A stretch of DNA of 64,000 nucleotides from Anaerolineae bacterium (GCA_022843385.1 JALHNT010000022.1:1-64000), one strand, 5' to 3'; shown: positions 34,801 to 44,324, counted from the first letter of the stretch. The notes: generated by a model not told the origin, from the sequence alone. Translations and numbers: made by a program.

Positions 34801-34936
34801 CGAAGCCGAAGCCGAACAGATGGCTTTCGAGCTGGAGCAGAAGCTCGACCCGGCGCTGATGAAAACCTACTGGGAGCAGGGCAAGCAGCGTGACCTGACG
34901 GCGCTCGTCGCTGAACTCCTGCCGATGCTGGAATGA
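31826..34936 (+). CDS. Ser/Thr protein kinase fused to AAA ATPase and TPR region
   Basis: About 1036 residues from the GTG at 31826, which has GAGGG upstream; in-frame ATGs occur earlier at 31748 and 31799. Residues about 10-270 are a PknB-type kinase: GSGGMGTVF loop, ALKQVI Lys, HRDLKPRN catalytic loop, DFG, MAPEVL. Residues about 290-640 form a signalling AAA/STAND ATPase (Walker A GESGVGKS, Walker B VVILEDLQWADES). The rest is TPR-like helical repeats (AEAQTYYREALALNRQMAD). No membrane segment. All key kinase residues are present. This build is common in Chloroflexota and Myxococcota and usually acts as a multi-input regulator; the target is unknown. Confidence 0.92.
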   Translation: MINGVALNLIGRRYVLEQALGSGGMGTVFRAKDRLTGGVVALKQVIQPGVGSGSTASLGNSRDERLALAQEFKVLASLRHPNIISVIDYGFDNQQQPYYTMELLENAQTIVEAGAGHSPADRIQLVSQMLQALAYLHRRDVIHRDLKPRNVLVVDEQVKVLDFGLSVTRDHVDDQSGGTTAGTLAYMAPEVLVGHPATEAADLYAVGIMAYELLVGRHPFNVQDMNQLINSILTIDPDIFTPDLDPRLAPVLGKLLAKAPENRYQTAAEVINDLNHSLDRPLTMETAATRESFLQAARLVGREAEVKRLSLALDQAVTGQGSAWLIAGESGVGKSRLLDEMRTLALVRGALVLRGQGIAAGSQSYSLWRPALRWLALITDPSDDEFAVLCNLMPDIAELLGRPAPPLDSLESRDAQARLLDVIEALFRRQLGPLVVILEDLQWADESLDVLRRLSEIARDLPLLTIASYRDDERPELPTRLPGMDFMKLDRLDQTGIAQLSEAMLGSNGRQPHVVELLQRETEGNVFFLIEVVRALAETTGQLDRIGMQTLPASLFVGGIQQVIQRRLSQVPPDDLPLLEIAAVMGRFLDIDLLRHLARGINLDRWLSTASDAAILEVQDDRWRFSHDKLREGVLNTLSLEKRQELHAQVARAIEAANTDRTPYAALLAYHYGSSGDALREAQYTELAGRQSLRTGAYREALTSFHRCLELVPVSHPNDTRTRPLTLKRLIAEAELGQGHYDIARALYRENLTDALGISDLPLMALSVGDLGDVAAAQQSYAEAQTYYREALALNRQMADVSATAHTLNRLATVLYEVGQEDEARRLFQQSLDLTRDSGESWGMAGSIRQTTTVPRVMASADHTALREMLLTGAQQPARDTLLAAYHRWHDNPDALTLLHESLKRFQAAGDRWGEALMLAWIGRVNLVSNQPIHAVPNLRHALEGASTLADDALMLTVLTSISRLLIAADLTGQAAETLSLILNHRAIDEATEAEAEQMAFELEQKLDPALMKTYWEQGKQRDLTALVAELLPMLE

Positions 34937-35048
34937 GACCATGTCACTGCTCTGTTGACGACCGGTCATCACGACCATCAACCGTCCTGACCCGTCCCCA
35001 TCCGAACTAGGAACTAACAACTAGCAACCGCACCAGGGAGATCAACCG

Positions 35049-35486
35049 ATGACCGCACACGATCTGAACGCCAACGAAGCCGCCCGCCGCGACATCCTGA
35101 TGACCTCGCCCGTCATCGCCATCGTCGGGCGCTCCAACGACCACTACTACAGCAGCTATCAGGTGGGCGAGTACTTCATCAAGATGGGCATCACCGTCTA
35201 CAGCGTCAACCCCAACCTGGATGAGATTGACGGTGAGCAGGTCTACGCCCGCTTGCAGGACATCCCCGAACCGGTCACGCTGGTCGATGTCTTCCGCAAG
35301 GCCGAGGCACTGCCCGGCATCATCGACGACGCCCTCGCCATCGGCGCGAAAACCGTCTGGGCGCAGCTCGGCATCACCAACCCCGACGCCCGCCTGAAAG
35401 CGCTGGGAGCTGGTCTGAATTACGCCGAGAATCTCTGTTTACGTACCGAGCATGAGCGCCTGTTCCAGAACATGGTGCGCGGCTGA
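35049..35486 (+). CDS. CoA-binding domain protein (YccU type)
   Basis: A 145-residue Rossmann-fold protein: SPVIAIVGRSNDHYYSSYQV, VYSVNPNLDEIDG, LVDVFRKAE, KTVWAQLGI and a conserved end AENLCLRTEHERL. It matches the succinyl-CoA-synthetase-like CoA-binding family (YccU), which binds CoA and whose physiological role is not settled. GGGAG precedes the ATG. Convergent with the propeller array; ends only 10 bases from it. Confidence 0.9.
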   Translation: MTAHDLNANEAARRDILMTSPVIAIVGRSNDHYYSSYQVGEYFIKMGITVYSVNPNLDEIDGEQVYARLQDIPEPVTLVDVFRKAEALPGIIDDALAIGAKTVWAQLGITNPDARLKALGAGLNYAENLCLRTEHERLFQNMVRG

Positions 35487-35496
35487 ACCCCATCCT

Positions 35497-37095
35497 TCAC
35501 GGCGGGGAAGGGTAGACCCAGAAGGTAGCGTTGGGATTGATCTGTGTATCGGTCAGCAGCGGCGTCGCCACCGCCTGATCGGTGTCCAGCAGGTAGAGGT
35601 CTATGCCCTGGTCATCGGAGTGAAAAAACAGAATACCTGGCTTTGGTCCTTTCTTATGGTGCAGTGGACCACTCCAGTCATAGGTCGGTTGAATCGTCAT
35701 CACCCGCAAATCATGTAGGTCAATCTGAAGACTATCGACTCGATTCGTGCTGAACTCGAAAACCTTGACGACGCGTATTAATTCACTTGAATCACCTGTG
35801 ATATCGAACAGAAATTCGTTGGGTGGGATGAGAGTTGTCAGTGCTCTAGTCTGACGGTTGGCAGCCACCAGGCTGACCTTCTGGTTCGAGTCGGTCAAAT
35901 ACAACCACAGATAGTGACTATCCAATGTCCATCGGGACGGTGTAATCCACTCACGACCAATATACACATCCCAGCGTGCGCCGGTCTGGGCATTATAGAC
36001 CCACAAGCTGTAACCAGCGGCATTGCTATCGATGACCATAAGGGTGTGCGCGTCCAGCCATTCAACAACGGATACGGGTTGCTCGGTCTGGAAAAGTTCA
36101 TCCCATCGCTGACGTACTTCATTCCAGCGCATCAACCGCAGCCCGTTTTCCTGTATTGCCATGTAATCTGCATCGGGTGAAAAGCTGAAGACCTCGCCAG
36201 TCGGTTCCCAGACCATCACCTTCTCACCAGACAGCGGATCGAAACGCCAGTAGGTCGTGCGCAAATCAGTATCATTGCGCATGTAGATAAAGACATCAGC
36301 ATGCCAATGCATACCAATTGGGAACACACTGCCCACTGAATGATCAATCGCTGTCCATGCGCCACTCAAGGTATCGAGAAGATACAGAGTGGTCAGAGTG
36401 TCGCGGGTCAGCGGCACCACCGACCAACGTCCATCTGCTGACGAGGATGTTCCACCCCATCCGCCAGTCAGTCGTGTTTCACGGACGATTCCGCTGCTCA
36501 CGTCGGCCTGTAGGACGACCCCACCATCAGGGCCGTCAAAATTGTAGAAGTTGATCTGTGTGCCATTGAACGCGCCAATCCAACGTTGTAGTCGGACATT
36601 CGGACTGGCAATTGGTACCTGATGGACTGCGCCTGTCTTCAGATCAAGCCACTCTAGCGACTTCAGGGCGAATTCCAGGGGATCGGTGAGCAGGAACAGG
36701 ATGCGCTGACTATCCGATGACCACACCATTTCACAGGTCTTCCCGGTCTCTGTCTGATGCAGTCGTTTTGCGTTGGCATACAGGTCGCGCAGTTCGCAGC
36801 GCTGACTGCCGTTCTCGGTATTCACCTGATAGCTCACATAGCGCCCATTTGGCGAGGGAAATAGCAGTGAGTTAGTCACCCGATTGTTGAGCGAGAGGAC
36901 GAGGCTGTAATCGGGGTCAATCAGTTCTAAGGACGTGTTGTCCTGTCCGGCTGACAGCGTCAGTATCCACTCCTGCCCGCCGACGCTCCCGCCCAGCGCC
37001 CGCGCCACCACCATCAGCAGCAGCCAGGCCGCCGTCAGGACGAGACTATAACGCAACAGGAAACGAGACACCGGCTGTTTTTCTCCCCGCCGCAT
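35497..37095 (-). CDS. Propeller array member 1 (type A), membrane-anchored PD40-like protein
   Basis: A 532-residue protein with one N-terminal membrane segment in the array's near-invariant leader (SRFLLRYSLVLTAAWLLLMV, then ARALGGSVGGQEWIL), a variable propeller body (WSSDSQRILFLL, GRWSVVPLTRD, FSFSPDADYMAIQ), and the array's shared end (DLYLLDTDQAVATPLLT ... WVYPSPP). Closest to member 3. The start is either ATG 37095 or the GTG at the conserved VSRFLL. Last gene of a five-gene minus-strand array. Function unknown. Confidence 0.82.
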   Translation of the reverse strand: MRRGEKQPVSRFLLRYSLVLTAAWLLLMVVARALGGSVGGQEWILTLSAGQDNTSLELIDPDYSLVLSLNNRVTNSLLFPSPNGRYVSYQVNTENGSQRCELRDLYANAKRLHQTETGKTCEMVWSSDSQRILFLLTDPLEFALKSLEWLDLKTGAVHQVPIASPNVRLQRWIGAFNGTQINFYNFDGPDGGVVLQADVSSGIVRETRLTGGWGGTSSSADGRWSVVPLTRDTLTTLYLLDTLSGAWTAIDHSVGSVFPIGMHWHADVFIYMRNDTDLRTTYWRFDPLSGEKVMVWEPTGEVFSFSPDADYMAIQENGLRLMRWNEVRQRWDELFQTEQPVSVVEWLDAHTLMVIDSNAAGYSLWVYNAQTGARWDVYIGREWITPSRWTLDSHYLWLYLTDSNQKVSLVAANRQTRALTTLIPPNEFLFDITGDSSELIRVVKVFEFSTNRVDSLQIDLHDLRVMTIQPTYDWSGPLHHKKGPKPGILFFHSDDQGIDLYLLDTDQAVATPLLTDTQINPNATFWVYPSPP

Positions 37096-37138
37096 CAGAA
37101 GAGGACGCTCACGATCAACCGCCTTATTCTACCCCCAA

Positions 37139-38695
37139 TCACGGCGGGGCAGGGTAGACCCACAAGGCGGTGTACTCATCCACATTCGGTGTAATCATCA
37201 GAGGGGTTATCTGGGCGTGTTCAGTGTCTAGCAGATACAGGTCATGAGAACCCGTTGCATCGGTTCGGAATGCGATAGCCTTCGGGTAAGGCCCGTGATT
37301 CTGAAAGATCGTGGAATTCCAATCATGGACCGATGTCTGCACCGGCTGAACGCGCAAATCAGCCAGATTAACCTGTAGTGTCTGCAAGGGTGCGCCAGAA
37401 AGGCCGGCATCAAACAGGCGAATCGAGGATGCCGTCTCGCTATAGAGACCATTCAGGTTGTGGCTGGGCGCTATGAGAGTCGTGATAACGTTAGTGGCAC
37501 GATTGACGGCCAGCACCGCTGACTTGGAATCGGGAGTAATCACATGGAGCAAAAAATGATCGCGCTGCGGTGTCCAGTACATGGGAAAGGGTTGGCCTAC
37601 ACCAGTCGATAACTCCCAACGCGACGCGGTTTCGGTGTCATAGAGCCAGAGAACGGTTTGCCTGCCGTGCGTCACGTTGCCTGCCAGCGTTTGCGCGTCA
37701 ATCCAGCGCAAAACATCGACTGGCTGAGGCTGCTGATAAACCACTCGCCACTCCTGGTCAGGTTCGTCCCACCGCTGAATGGTGACGCCGTCGTCATTCA
37801 GTGCCAAATGCTGGCCGTCTGGCGCAAGCAGAAGAGACTGACTCCGACCGTAAATCACATCATAATGGCGCGTGGCTGGGTGAAAAATCCGGTAAACGTC
37901 GCTGTCGGAACGCAAGGGCATATACATCAAGCGGTCGCCGTACCAGTGGTACAGGCTGCCCGCAGTCAGCGTCTCGTCGATCACCGACAATTCACCGGTG
38001 TGTGCATCCAGCAGGTGGAGAATGCTCTGATCATTCTGAAACAATTGAAAGGCAGACCAGCGCCCATCGGCGGATCGCGTGACAACTGCCAGTTGCCCGA
38101 CCAGTCCCGTTTCCCAGATGCGCCCGGTCTCCAGATCTGCCTGCATCAGACGCCCCTCAAAGGTGCCGTCATGAACATGAAAACTCACCAGCGGCCCGCG
38201 CACATCCCCGATTACAACGAGTTCATCATCAGGGGCAGTCATGATTACCTGAAGCTGTCGCTGTTCATCCGTTGCCAGATCGAGGCTGACCAGCGTCCAG
38301 CTTTCTCGGTGATTCAAGTCGAAGAGGATGCGGGTTCCATCCGATGACCAGTACAAGGTGCAGTTGATGGCGGTGGGCGACTGGTAACGCAAGCGCGCGC
38401 CGTCAAACAGATCGCGCACGACACAGTGTTGACCGCCACCCTGCGTATTGACCTGATAGGCGATGTAGCGCCGGTCTGCCGATGAATTGGCTGACCAATA
38501 ACCTATCCCTTCATCGAGCGAGACGGTGATGCGTCGGTTGGGATCGAGCAAGCGTAAATCAGGCAAGACCCGGTTCGAAAGATACAGTATCCACTCCTGC
38601 CCACCGACGCTCCCGCCCAGCGCCCGCGCCACCACCATCAGCAGCAGCCAGGCCACCGTCAGGACGAGACCATAACGCAACAGGAAACGAGACAC
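37139..38695 (-). CDS. Propeller array member 2 (type B)
   Basis: A 518-residue array member starting with GTG at the conserved leader MSRFLLRYGLVLTVAWLLL. The body differs from member 1 but pairs with member 4 (LRLLDPNRRI, WTLVSLDLATDEQRQLQ, MQADLETGRIWETGLVGQ, LAVNRATNVITTLIAP). It ends DLYLLDTEHAQITPLMI ... LWVYPAPP. The upstream ATG used by member 1 is here changed, which supports the GTG start for the whole family. Confidence 0.82.
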   Translation of the reverse strand: MSRFLLRYGLVLTVAWLLLMVVARALGGSVGGQEWILYLSNRVLPDLRLLDPNRRITVSLDEGIGYWSANSSADRRYIAYQVNTQGGGQHCVVRDLFDGARLRYQSPTAINCTLYWSSDGTRILFDLNHRESWTLVSLDLATDEQRQLQVIMTAPDDELVVIGDVRGPLVSFHVHDGTFEGRLMQADLETGRIWETGLVGQLAVVTRSADGRWSAFQLFQNDQSILHLLDAHTGELSVIDETLTAGSLYHWYGDRLMYMPLRSDSDVYRIFHPATRHYDVIYGRSQSLLLAPDGQHLALNDDGVTIQRWDEPDQEWRVVYQQPQPVDVLRWIDAQTLAGNVTHGRQTVLWLYDTETASRWELSTGVGQPFPMYWTPQRDHFLLHVITPDSKSAVLAVNRATNVITTLIAPSHNLNGLYSETASSIRLFDAGLSGAPLQTLQVNLADLRVQPVQTSVHDWNSTIFQNHGPYPKAIAFRTDATGSHDLYLLDTEHAQITPLMITPNVDEYTALWVYPAPP

Positions 38696-38762
38696 CGGCT
38701 GTTTTTCTCCCCGCCGCCTCAGAAGCGGACGCTCACGATCAACCGGCTTATTCTACCCCCGA

Positions 38763-40364
38763 TCACGGCGGGGCCGGGTAGACCCAATAGGTAGCAGCGG
38801 GATCGATCTGCGTCCCGGTCAGCAGCGGCGTCGCCACCGCCTGATCTGTATCCAGCAGGTAGAGGTCTATCCCCTGGTCGCCGGGGCGAAACAGCAGCAG
38901 ATTGGGCTGAAGCCCATCCCGACGAAACAGCACGCGACTCCAATCGTGAACCGGCGCTTGAATGGTCATCAGCTCCAGATCGCGCAGGTCAAGCTGAAGG
39001 CTGCGTACCCGGTTCGCGCCGAACTCATACACATTGATGATGCGTGTCGATGCGCTTGAATCGCTGGTGCGGTCGAACACCTGATCGCTCGGCGGGATGA
39101 GGATGGTCATCACGCCACTCTGGCGGTTGACCGCTACCAGGCTGACCTTCTGATCGGGGCTGGTCAAATACAACAGGAGATGACGGCTGTCCAATGTCCA
39201 TCGGGACGGCGTGACCCACTCGTGACCGCTGTACACATCCCAGCGCGTGCCGGTCTCGCCATCATAGAGCCACAGGGTATTGCTGACGGCATTGCTCTCG
39301 ATGACCATCAGGGTTTGCCCGTCCAACCAATCAGCGACGCTCACCGCCTGGTCGGTCTGGAAAAGCTCATCCCAGGCCGCGCGCGCCTCATTCCATCGCC
39401 GCAGCCACAGCCCATCTTCCAGAATCGCCATGTAGCGGACATCCGGGGAAAAGCTGAAGATCGCGCCCGTCGGTTCCCAGGCCATCACCTTCTCGCCGGA
39501 CAGTGGATCGAAACGCCAGTAGGTCGTGCGTCCACGGGAGTCAGTGCGCGCATGAATCACCACATTGTCATGCCAGCGCGTCGCCATCGCGCTGCCGATG
39601 GTCTGGTCAAGCAGGGTCGCTGCGCCACTCCAGGTATCGAGCAGATACAGCTTGGTCAGGTTCTCGCGGGTCAACGGCACCAGCGTCCAACGCCCATCCG
39701 CCGAGGGGTACTCGCCGCCCCAGCGCCCGTTCATCGGCGTCATCTGAAGCTGCCCGGTCGTCAGGTCGGCCTGCATGACCTGGCCTTCGCCGTCGATGTC
39801 ATACGAATAGCCGACGTGAAAGAAGAAGGTCAGGATCGAACTGTTGAAGGCACCGATCAGGCGCAGACTGCCTTCGCCCAATCGCCGCATGGTGACCTGT
39901 TGAGTCGCGCTGGTCGTCAGGTCGAGCGTCTCAGCCGTCCACTCGTCCACATTATCCAGCACGAACAGCACCCGCTGGCTGTCCGATGACCAGCGCGGTT
40001 CACAGCTCAACCCCCTCGCCGTCTGATGCCGCAGCGCCGCCCCGCCATACAGGTCGCGCAGTTCACAGTGTTGTTCTCCATTGGGCGAATTGACCGGGTA
40101 GGTGACATAGCGTTCATCGGGCGAGAGCGTCAGATTGGCGTGGGGCAGGCGACCATTCAGGTGAGCCGGCAGGCGGCGCGGGATGTCGAGCAGCATCAGG
40201 TGAGGGAACACGCGGAAGGTGCGCCGTTCCGAGACGGCCATGATCCAGTCCTGTTCCGCGACGCTCCCGCCCAGCGCCCGCGCCGCCACCATCAGCAGCA
40301 GCCAGGCCGCCGTCAGGACGAGACCATAACGCAACAGGAAACGAGACACAGACCCACTTTCCAC
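38763..40364 (-). CDS. Propeller array member 3 (type A)
   Basis: A 533-residue array member, closest to member 1 along its whole length (WRFDPLSGEKVMAWEPTGAI, RWNEARAAWDELFQTDQAVS, SLVAVNRQSGVMTILIPPSD). Same leader and the same end (ATYWVYPAPP). The spacer after it in transcription order (38696-38762) is nearly the same as that between members 1 and 2. Confidence 0.82.
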   Translation of the reverse strand: MESGSVSRFLLRYGLVLTAAWLLLMVAARALGGSVAEQDWIMAVSERRTFRVFPHLMLLDIPRRLPAHLNGRLPHANLTLSPDERYVTYPVNSPNGEQHCELRDLYGGAALRHQTARGLSCEPRWSSDSQRVLFVLDNVDEWTAETLDLTTSATQQVTMRRLGEGSLRLIGAFNSSILTFFFHVGYSYDIDGEGQVMQADLTTGQLQMTPMNGRWGGEYPSADGRWTLVPLTRENLTKLYLLDTWSGAATLLDQTIGSAMATRWHDNVVIHARTDSRGRTTYWRFDPLSGEKVMAWEPTGAIFSFSPDVRYMAILEDGLWLRRWNEARAAWDELFQTDQAVSVADWLDGQTLMVIESNAVSNTLWLYDGETGTRWDVYSGHEWVTPSRWTLDSRHLLLYLTSPDQKVSLVAVNRQSGVMTILIPPSDQVFDRTSDSSASTRIINVYEFGANRVRSLQLDLRDLELMTIQAPVHDWSRVLFRRDGLQPNLLLFRPGDQGIDLYLLDTDQAVATPLLTGTQIDPAATYWVYPAPP

Positions 40365-40403
40365 ATGCCGCGCCGCTGGGGGCGGGCTTCGGTCAGATGG
40401 GGT

Positions 40404-42002
40404 CTATTCTACACCCTCTCGCGGTGGGGCAGGGTAGACCCAGAAGGCCCTGTTTACCCTCATGTCTGCTGTGACTGGAAGGGGTGTCATCTCGGCGTGT
40501 TGAGTGTCCAGCAGATACAAATCATAGTAACCGTCTGCGCTGGCTCGACCTACGATAGCATTCGGATGGATGCCGTATGTCTGAAAAATGGGCATCCTAA
40601 AGCCCCGAACTGATGCCACAACAGGCTGAACCCTCAGATCATCCAGCCTCAACTGTAGCATTGGCGGAGTCGTACCAGAAAGGGACGCATCGAACAGTCG
40701 TATCGAGGAAGGGGTTGGGCTATGAACTTCGTTTAGTCGATGGGTAGGTGGGATGAGCGTGGTGATAGCGTTGGTGGCGCGATTGACGGCAAGTATAGCT
40801 ATCCTAGCGTTGGATGTCGTGACTTTAAGTACGAAATGATCACGCCCTATACTCCAATAAAGAGGTACAAGCGTTTCTTCGCTAGCACCAACCTCCCAGC
40901 GCGACCTGGTTTCGGTGTCGTAGATCCAGAGAATGGATTGTCCCTGTCGTGTTTCATTGATAGCCAGTGTTTGCTCATCAATCCAGTTCACCTCACCCGG
41001 TTGCTGAGGCTGTTGATACAGGACCTCCCATTGTTGGTCAGACTCTTGCCAGCGCTGTATCTTCATGCCATCTTCAAATGTGACTAGATGCTCTCCATCT
41101 GGCGCAAGTAAGATTGACCAGTTCATACTAACATCTACATCATCAAGGTGCTTCGTGAGGGGATCATAGAGACGAATAATTGGTTGATAATAGCCAAATG
41201 GTCTGTAGTAGAATCGGCTGCCAAACCAGCGGTAGTCCATGACATTCGTCAATGGCTCATTGTCGACCAATGACCATTCCCCCGTCTTTGCATCCTGTAG
41301 ATAAAAAAACGTTCTATTAGGTAAACTGATCAGATATATGAGCCAACGCCCGTCCGGTGATGGGATGTCCAGCGCAATTTCTCCAAGTATCTCATGTTCC
41401 CAGATCTGTCCAGTCTCTAGATTGGCCTGCATGATCGGTGGGTTGCGTTCTGCACCCTCAATCTGGAAGGTCACAGTGGGGCTCCCGACGTCACCGAATA
41501 CACTTAACCATCTGTTGCCTGATAGATCCCCTTGGATTTGTTGCTGCTCGTCAGTTTTCACGCCGAGGCGCACCAGTGTCCAATTATCTAGCTCAGTAAA
41601 ACTGAAAAGAATACGTTTTCCATCATATGACCAGTATAAATTACAGGTCAGGGCAGTGGGTGATCGATAGCGGATGAGTGCGCTAGCATACAGATCGCGG
41701 ACGACGCAGTGTTGACTGTCTGGCATATTGACCGTATAGGCAATATACTGCCCATCTGGTGATAGTCTGATTGTCTCACCAACTACCTGATTTTCGAGCG
41801 ACAGCGCGATTGATCGAGATGGGTCGAGTAATCGTAATTCTGACCAACCCCGAACCGCGAGATACAGTATCCACTCCTGCCCGCCGACGCTCCCGCCCAG
41901 CGCCCGCGCCGCCACCATCAGCAGCAGCCAGGCCACTGTCAGGACGAGACCATAACGCAACAGGAAACGAGACACAGACCCACTTTCCACATGCCGCGCC
42001 AC
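40404..42002 (-). CDS. Propeller array member 4 (type B)
   Basis: A 532-residue array member, closest to member 2 (LRLLDPSRSI, WTLVRLGVKTDEQQQIQ, MQANLETGQIWEHEI, LAVNRATNAITTLIPP). The leader is preceded by MARHVESGSV, shared with members 3 and 5, and the end is FWVYPAPPREGVE. The middle of the gene is AT-richer than its ends, in line with a conserved frame around a fast-changing body. Confidence 0.82.
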   Translation of the reverse strand: MARHVESGSVSRFLLRYGLVLTVAWLLLMVAARALGGSVGGQEWILYLAVRGWSELRLLDPSRSIALSLENQVVGETIRLSPDGQYIAYTVNMPDSQHCVVRDLYASALIRYRSPTALTCNLYWSYDGKRILFSFTELDNWTLVRLGVKTDEQQQIQGDLSGNRWLSVFGDVGSPTVTFQIEGAERNPPIMQANLETGQIWEHEILGEIALDIPSPDGRWLIYLISLPNRTFFYLQDAKTGEWSLVDNEPLTNVMDYRWFGSRFYYRPFGYYQPIIRLYDPLTKHLDDVDVSMNWSILLAPDGEHLVTFEDGMKIQRWQESDQQWEVLYQQPQQPGEVNWIDEQTLAINETRQGQSILWIYDTETRSRWEVGASEETLVPLYWSIGRDHFVLKVTTSNARIAILAVNRATNAITTLIPPTHRLNEVHSPTPSSIRLFDASLSGTTPPMLQLRLDDLRVQPVVASVRGFRMPIFQTYGIHPNAIVGRASADGYYDLYLLDTQHAEMTPLPVTADMRVNRAFWVYPAPPREGVE

Positions 42003-42048
42003 CGGCTGGGGGCGGGCTTCGGTCAGATGGTGTCTATTCTACACCGTC

Positions 42049-43659
42049 TCACGGTGGGGCAGGGTAGACCCAGAAGACTGTGTACTCAGCCACATCGGGC
42101 GTAATGAGCAGAGGGGTTACTTCATTCAGTTCAGTGTCGAGGAGATACAGGTCATTGCCTTGCACTGTCATCAACATGAAGGCCAGATTAGGCTGGTGCG
42201 CTGTCTGGCGCAGACGCACAGTATTCAGCATCAGTCCTGGAGAATCAAAGATTTGGGTACTCAGATCTTGAGTATCGACCAAGTACGCCCGGTAGCTTGA
42301 GCCAAGATAGTCATGACCAACAAACACAAGGCTAGACGAATCCTCAGCGTCGTCAAACATCAATTCATCATAGTCGGGCACAATTTTTCTCAACAAGTTT
42401 CCATCACGACCCACCACATGCAAACTCTCTCGCCCCAATGAGTCTTCAACCGTCAGCAGGATGAAATCATCATTGCCTTCCCATAACCAAAACCGAAGAT
42501 CACGTGTTCCTGCGGGTTCATTTACTTTCGACAGTGACTGAGTGATGGGATCGAAAAGCAACAAGGATGCCCCGGTCTGCAACTGATTGGGTTGGGCAAT
42601 CACAAGGGTTTGCCTATCCAGCCAATAGGAATAGACAGGAGGGGTTGGTTGTTGATAGATAATTGTCCACTCATGGTCAGACTCATTCCATCGCAGAACT
42701 TCCAGGCTGTTATCCACTAGTACTAGGTGCTGCCCATCTTCAGATAGAGAAATCCCGCCACCAAAGCCGCTTACCAGAATTCGTCGCTGTTGCGTGACTG
42801 GATCATAGTCGCGATACGTAACTATGCCGTTCGGTTCCTTGCGTTGATAGATGAATTTGCTTCCCTTCCACCCGTATTCGACAAACTCCTCTCCTGGGCT
42901 AGAATCAAAAGTTGTCCAGGTTCCGGTGGTCGTATCCAGAAGATGAAACCAGGTGTTGCCTGCACTAAAAAACGGTACGACGACCCACCAACCATCGTCT
43001 GACGGGTATTCGCCCGTAAATGCCCCAACAATCCCTGTATTCCAGCTCTTTCCTGTATCTGTATCAATCTGGACAATCTCGCTCTCCCGACTGGCAGTCC
43101 TATTGACCAACGAGATGATTGACCCATTGAAGTCACCAATCACTTGTGCTGTTCGATCACCTAAGGGATTCAGGGTAATCTGGTGCGAGTTATGGGTGGT
43201 GAAATCAAAGGTTTCCACTGTCCACTGATCTACTCCTATCAGCAGAAACATGATGTGAGTTTGTTGGGATGACCAATTGATATGACAGTCCAGCACCGAT
43301 TGAGTTCTATGAGTTAAGCGCGCATTCTGGTACAAGTCACGCACTTCACAGGCTTTCCAGCCGTCGTCTGTGAATACTTCGTAAACGAGATAACGGCCAT
43401 CTGCCGTGACATCGGGGAATCCGTCAACCCATTCACCAGACAGCGGCGTAGGGAGTTTGTACTGAATATCAATCAGGGTCAGCAGTGGAGCCGGACGTGG
43501 AGGACCCGAGATGGATAATGTGAGTATCTGATCCTGCCCGCCGACGCTCCCGCCCAGCGCCCGCGCCGCCACCATCAGCAGCAGCCAGGCCGCCGTCAGG
43601 ACGAGACCATAACGCAACAGGAAACGAGACACAGACCCACTTTCCACATGCCGCGCCAC
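42049..43659 (-). CDS. Propeller array member 5 (type C)
   Basis: A 536-residue array member, first in transcription order. Leader MARHVESGSVSRFLLRYG and end DLYLLDTELNEVTPLLI ... FWVYPAPP match the family, but the body is the most divergent (ITLNPLGDRTAQVIGDFNGS, WLDRQTLVIAQPNQL). Short blade-like repeats (LSEDGQHLVLVDN) support a propeller. Follows the CIA30 gene by about 35 bases on the same strand. Confidence 0.82.
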   Translation of the reverse strand: MARHVESGSVSRFLLRYGLVLTAAWLLLMVAARALGGSVGGQDQILTLSISGPPRPAPLLTLIDIQYKLPTPLSGEWVDGFPDVTADGRYLVYEVFTDDGWKACEVRDLYQNARLTHRTQSVLDCHINWSSQQTHIMFLLIGVDQWTVETFDFTTHNSHQITLNPLGDRTAQVIGDFNGSIISLVNRTASRESEIVQIDTDTGKSWNTGIVGAFTGEYPSDDGWWVVVPFFSAGNTWFHLLDTTTGTWTTFDSSPGEEFVEYGWKGSKFIYQRKEPNGIVTYRDYDPVTQQRRILVSGFGGGISLSEDGQHLVLVDNSLEVLRWNESDHEWTIIYQQPTPPVYSYWLDRQTLVIAQPNQLQTGASLLLFDPITQSLSKVNEPAGTRDLRFWLWEGNDDFILLTVEDSLGRESLHVVGRDGNLLRKIVPDYDELMFDDAEDSSSLVFVGHDYLGSSYRAYLVDTQDLSTQIFDSPGLMLNTVRLRQTAHQPNLAFMLMTVQGNDLYLLDTELNEVTPLLITPDVAEYTVFWVYPAPP

Positions 43660-43694
43660 CGGCTGGGGCGGGCTTCGGTCAGATGGGGTCTATT

Positions 43695-44324
43695 CTACAC
43701 CGTCTCGCGGTAGAGCGTGATGCGCCCGATCTCCAGCGCGAACGGGCCTTCCTCGCCATTGTTGATGATGAACGACATGGCGCTCACCCGGCTCAAGTCC
43801 AGCGGGTCGGCCTGCACCCATTCGCCGAAGAAGTTGGGTTGCAGCGCACTGAACGGGATGCGGATGGTCTGCCACACGCCGACCTCGGTATCGAACTCGA
43901 ACTGGTGGACGACGCGCTGGTTCGGTTCGCGCAGCCAGAAGCCGTAGCGTTCGCCATCGCCGCACAGCAGCAGATCCACCCCGTCGAAAGCGCTCAGGTC
44001 TACCGGGCGGAAGCGCGCCTGTATCGAGGCGAACCCACCGTTGTTCTCTAGGCTGACGAACCCGCTGAACAACGCCGACTCCAGGTCGGTGGCCGTCAGC
44101 GTGCTTTCGCTCACCCCGCCCATCACGCCATCATTGACGATGCGCCACAACTCGATCATGGCCGGGTCAGCCATATCCACCAGGGTTTCCGGGTCATTCA
44201 GCAGCATCAGCGTTTCCTCCTCGCTTCGGTTATCACAGGTGGGTTCAGCCGTCATCTCCGCTTCATTCGCCCGCGCCGCGCCCACCATCAGCAGCAGCGC
44301 CAGCAGCACTATCATCACTCGCAT
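43695..44324 (-). CDS. Secreted CIA30-domain protein
   Basis: A 209-residue protein with a signal peptide (MIVLLALLLMVGAARA). Residues about 60-205 match the CIA30 (complex I intermediate-associated protein 30) fold: WRIVNDGVMGGVSES, GFVSLENNGGFASI, FDGVDLLLCGDGERYGFWLR, WQTIRIPFSAL. The bacterial versions are jelly-roll, carbohydrate-binding-like domains; they are not known to assemble complex I. AGGA upstream of the ATG. It leads the minus-strand propeller array and may be co-transcribed with it. Confidence 0.88.
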   Translation of the reverse strand: MRVMIVLLALLLMVGAARANEAEMTAEPTCDNRSEEETLMLLNDPETLVDMADPAMIELWRIVNDGVMGGVSESTLTATDLESALFSGFVSLENNGGFASIQARFRPVDLSAFDGVDLLLCGDGERYGFWLREPNQRVVHQFEFDTEVGVWQTIRIPFSALQPNFFGEWVQADPLDLSRVSAMSFIINNGEEGPFALEIGRITLYRETV

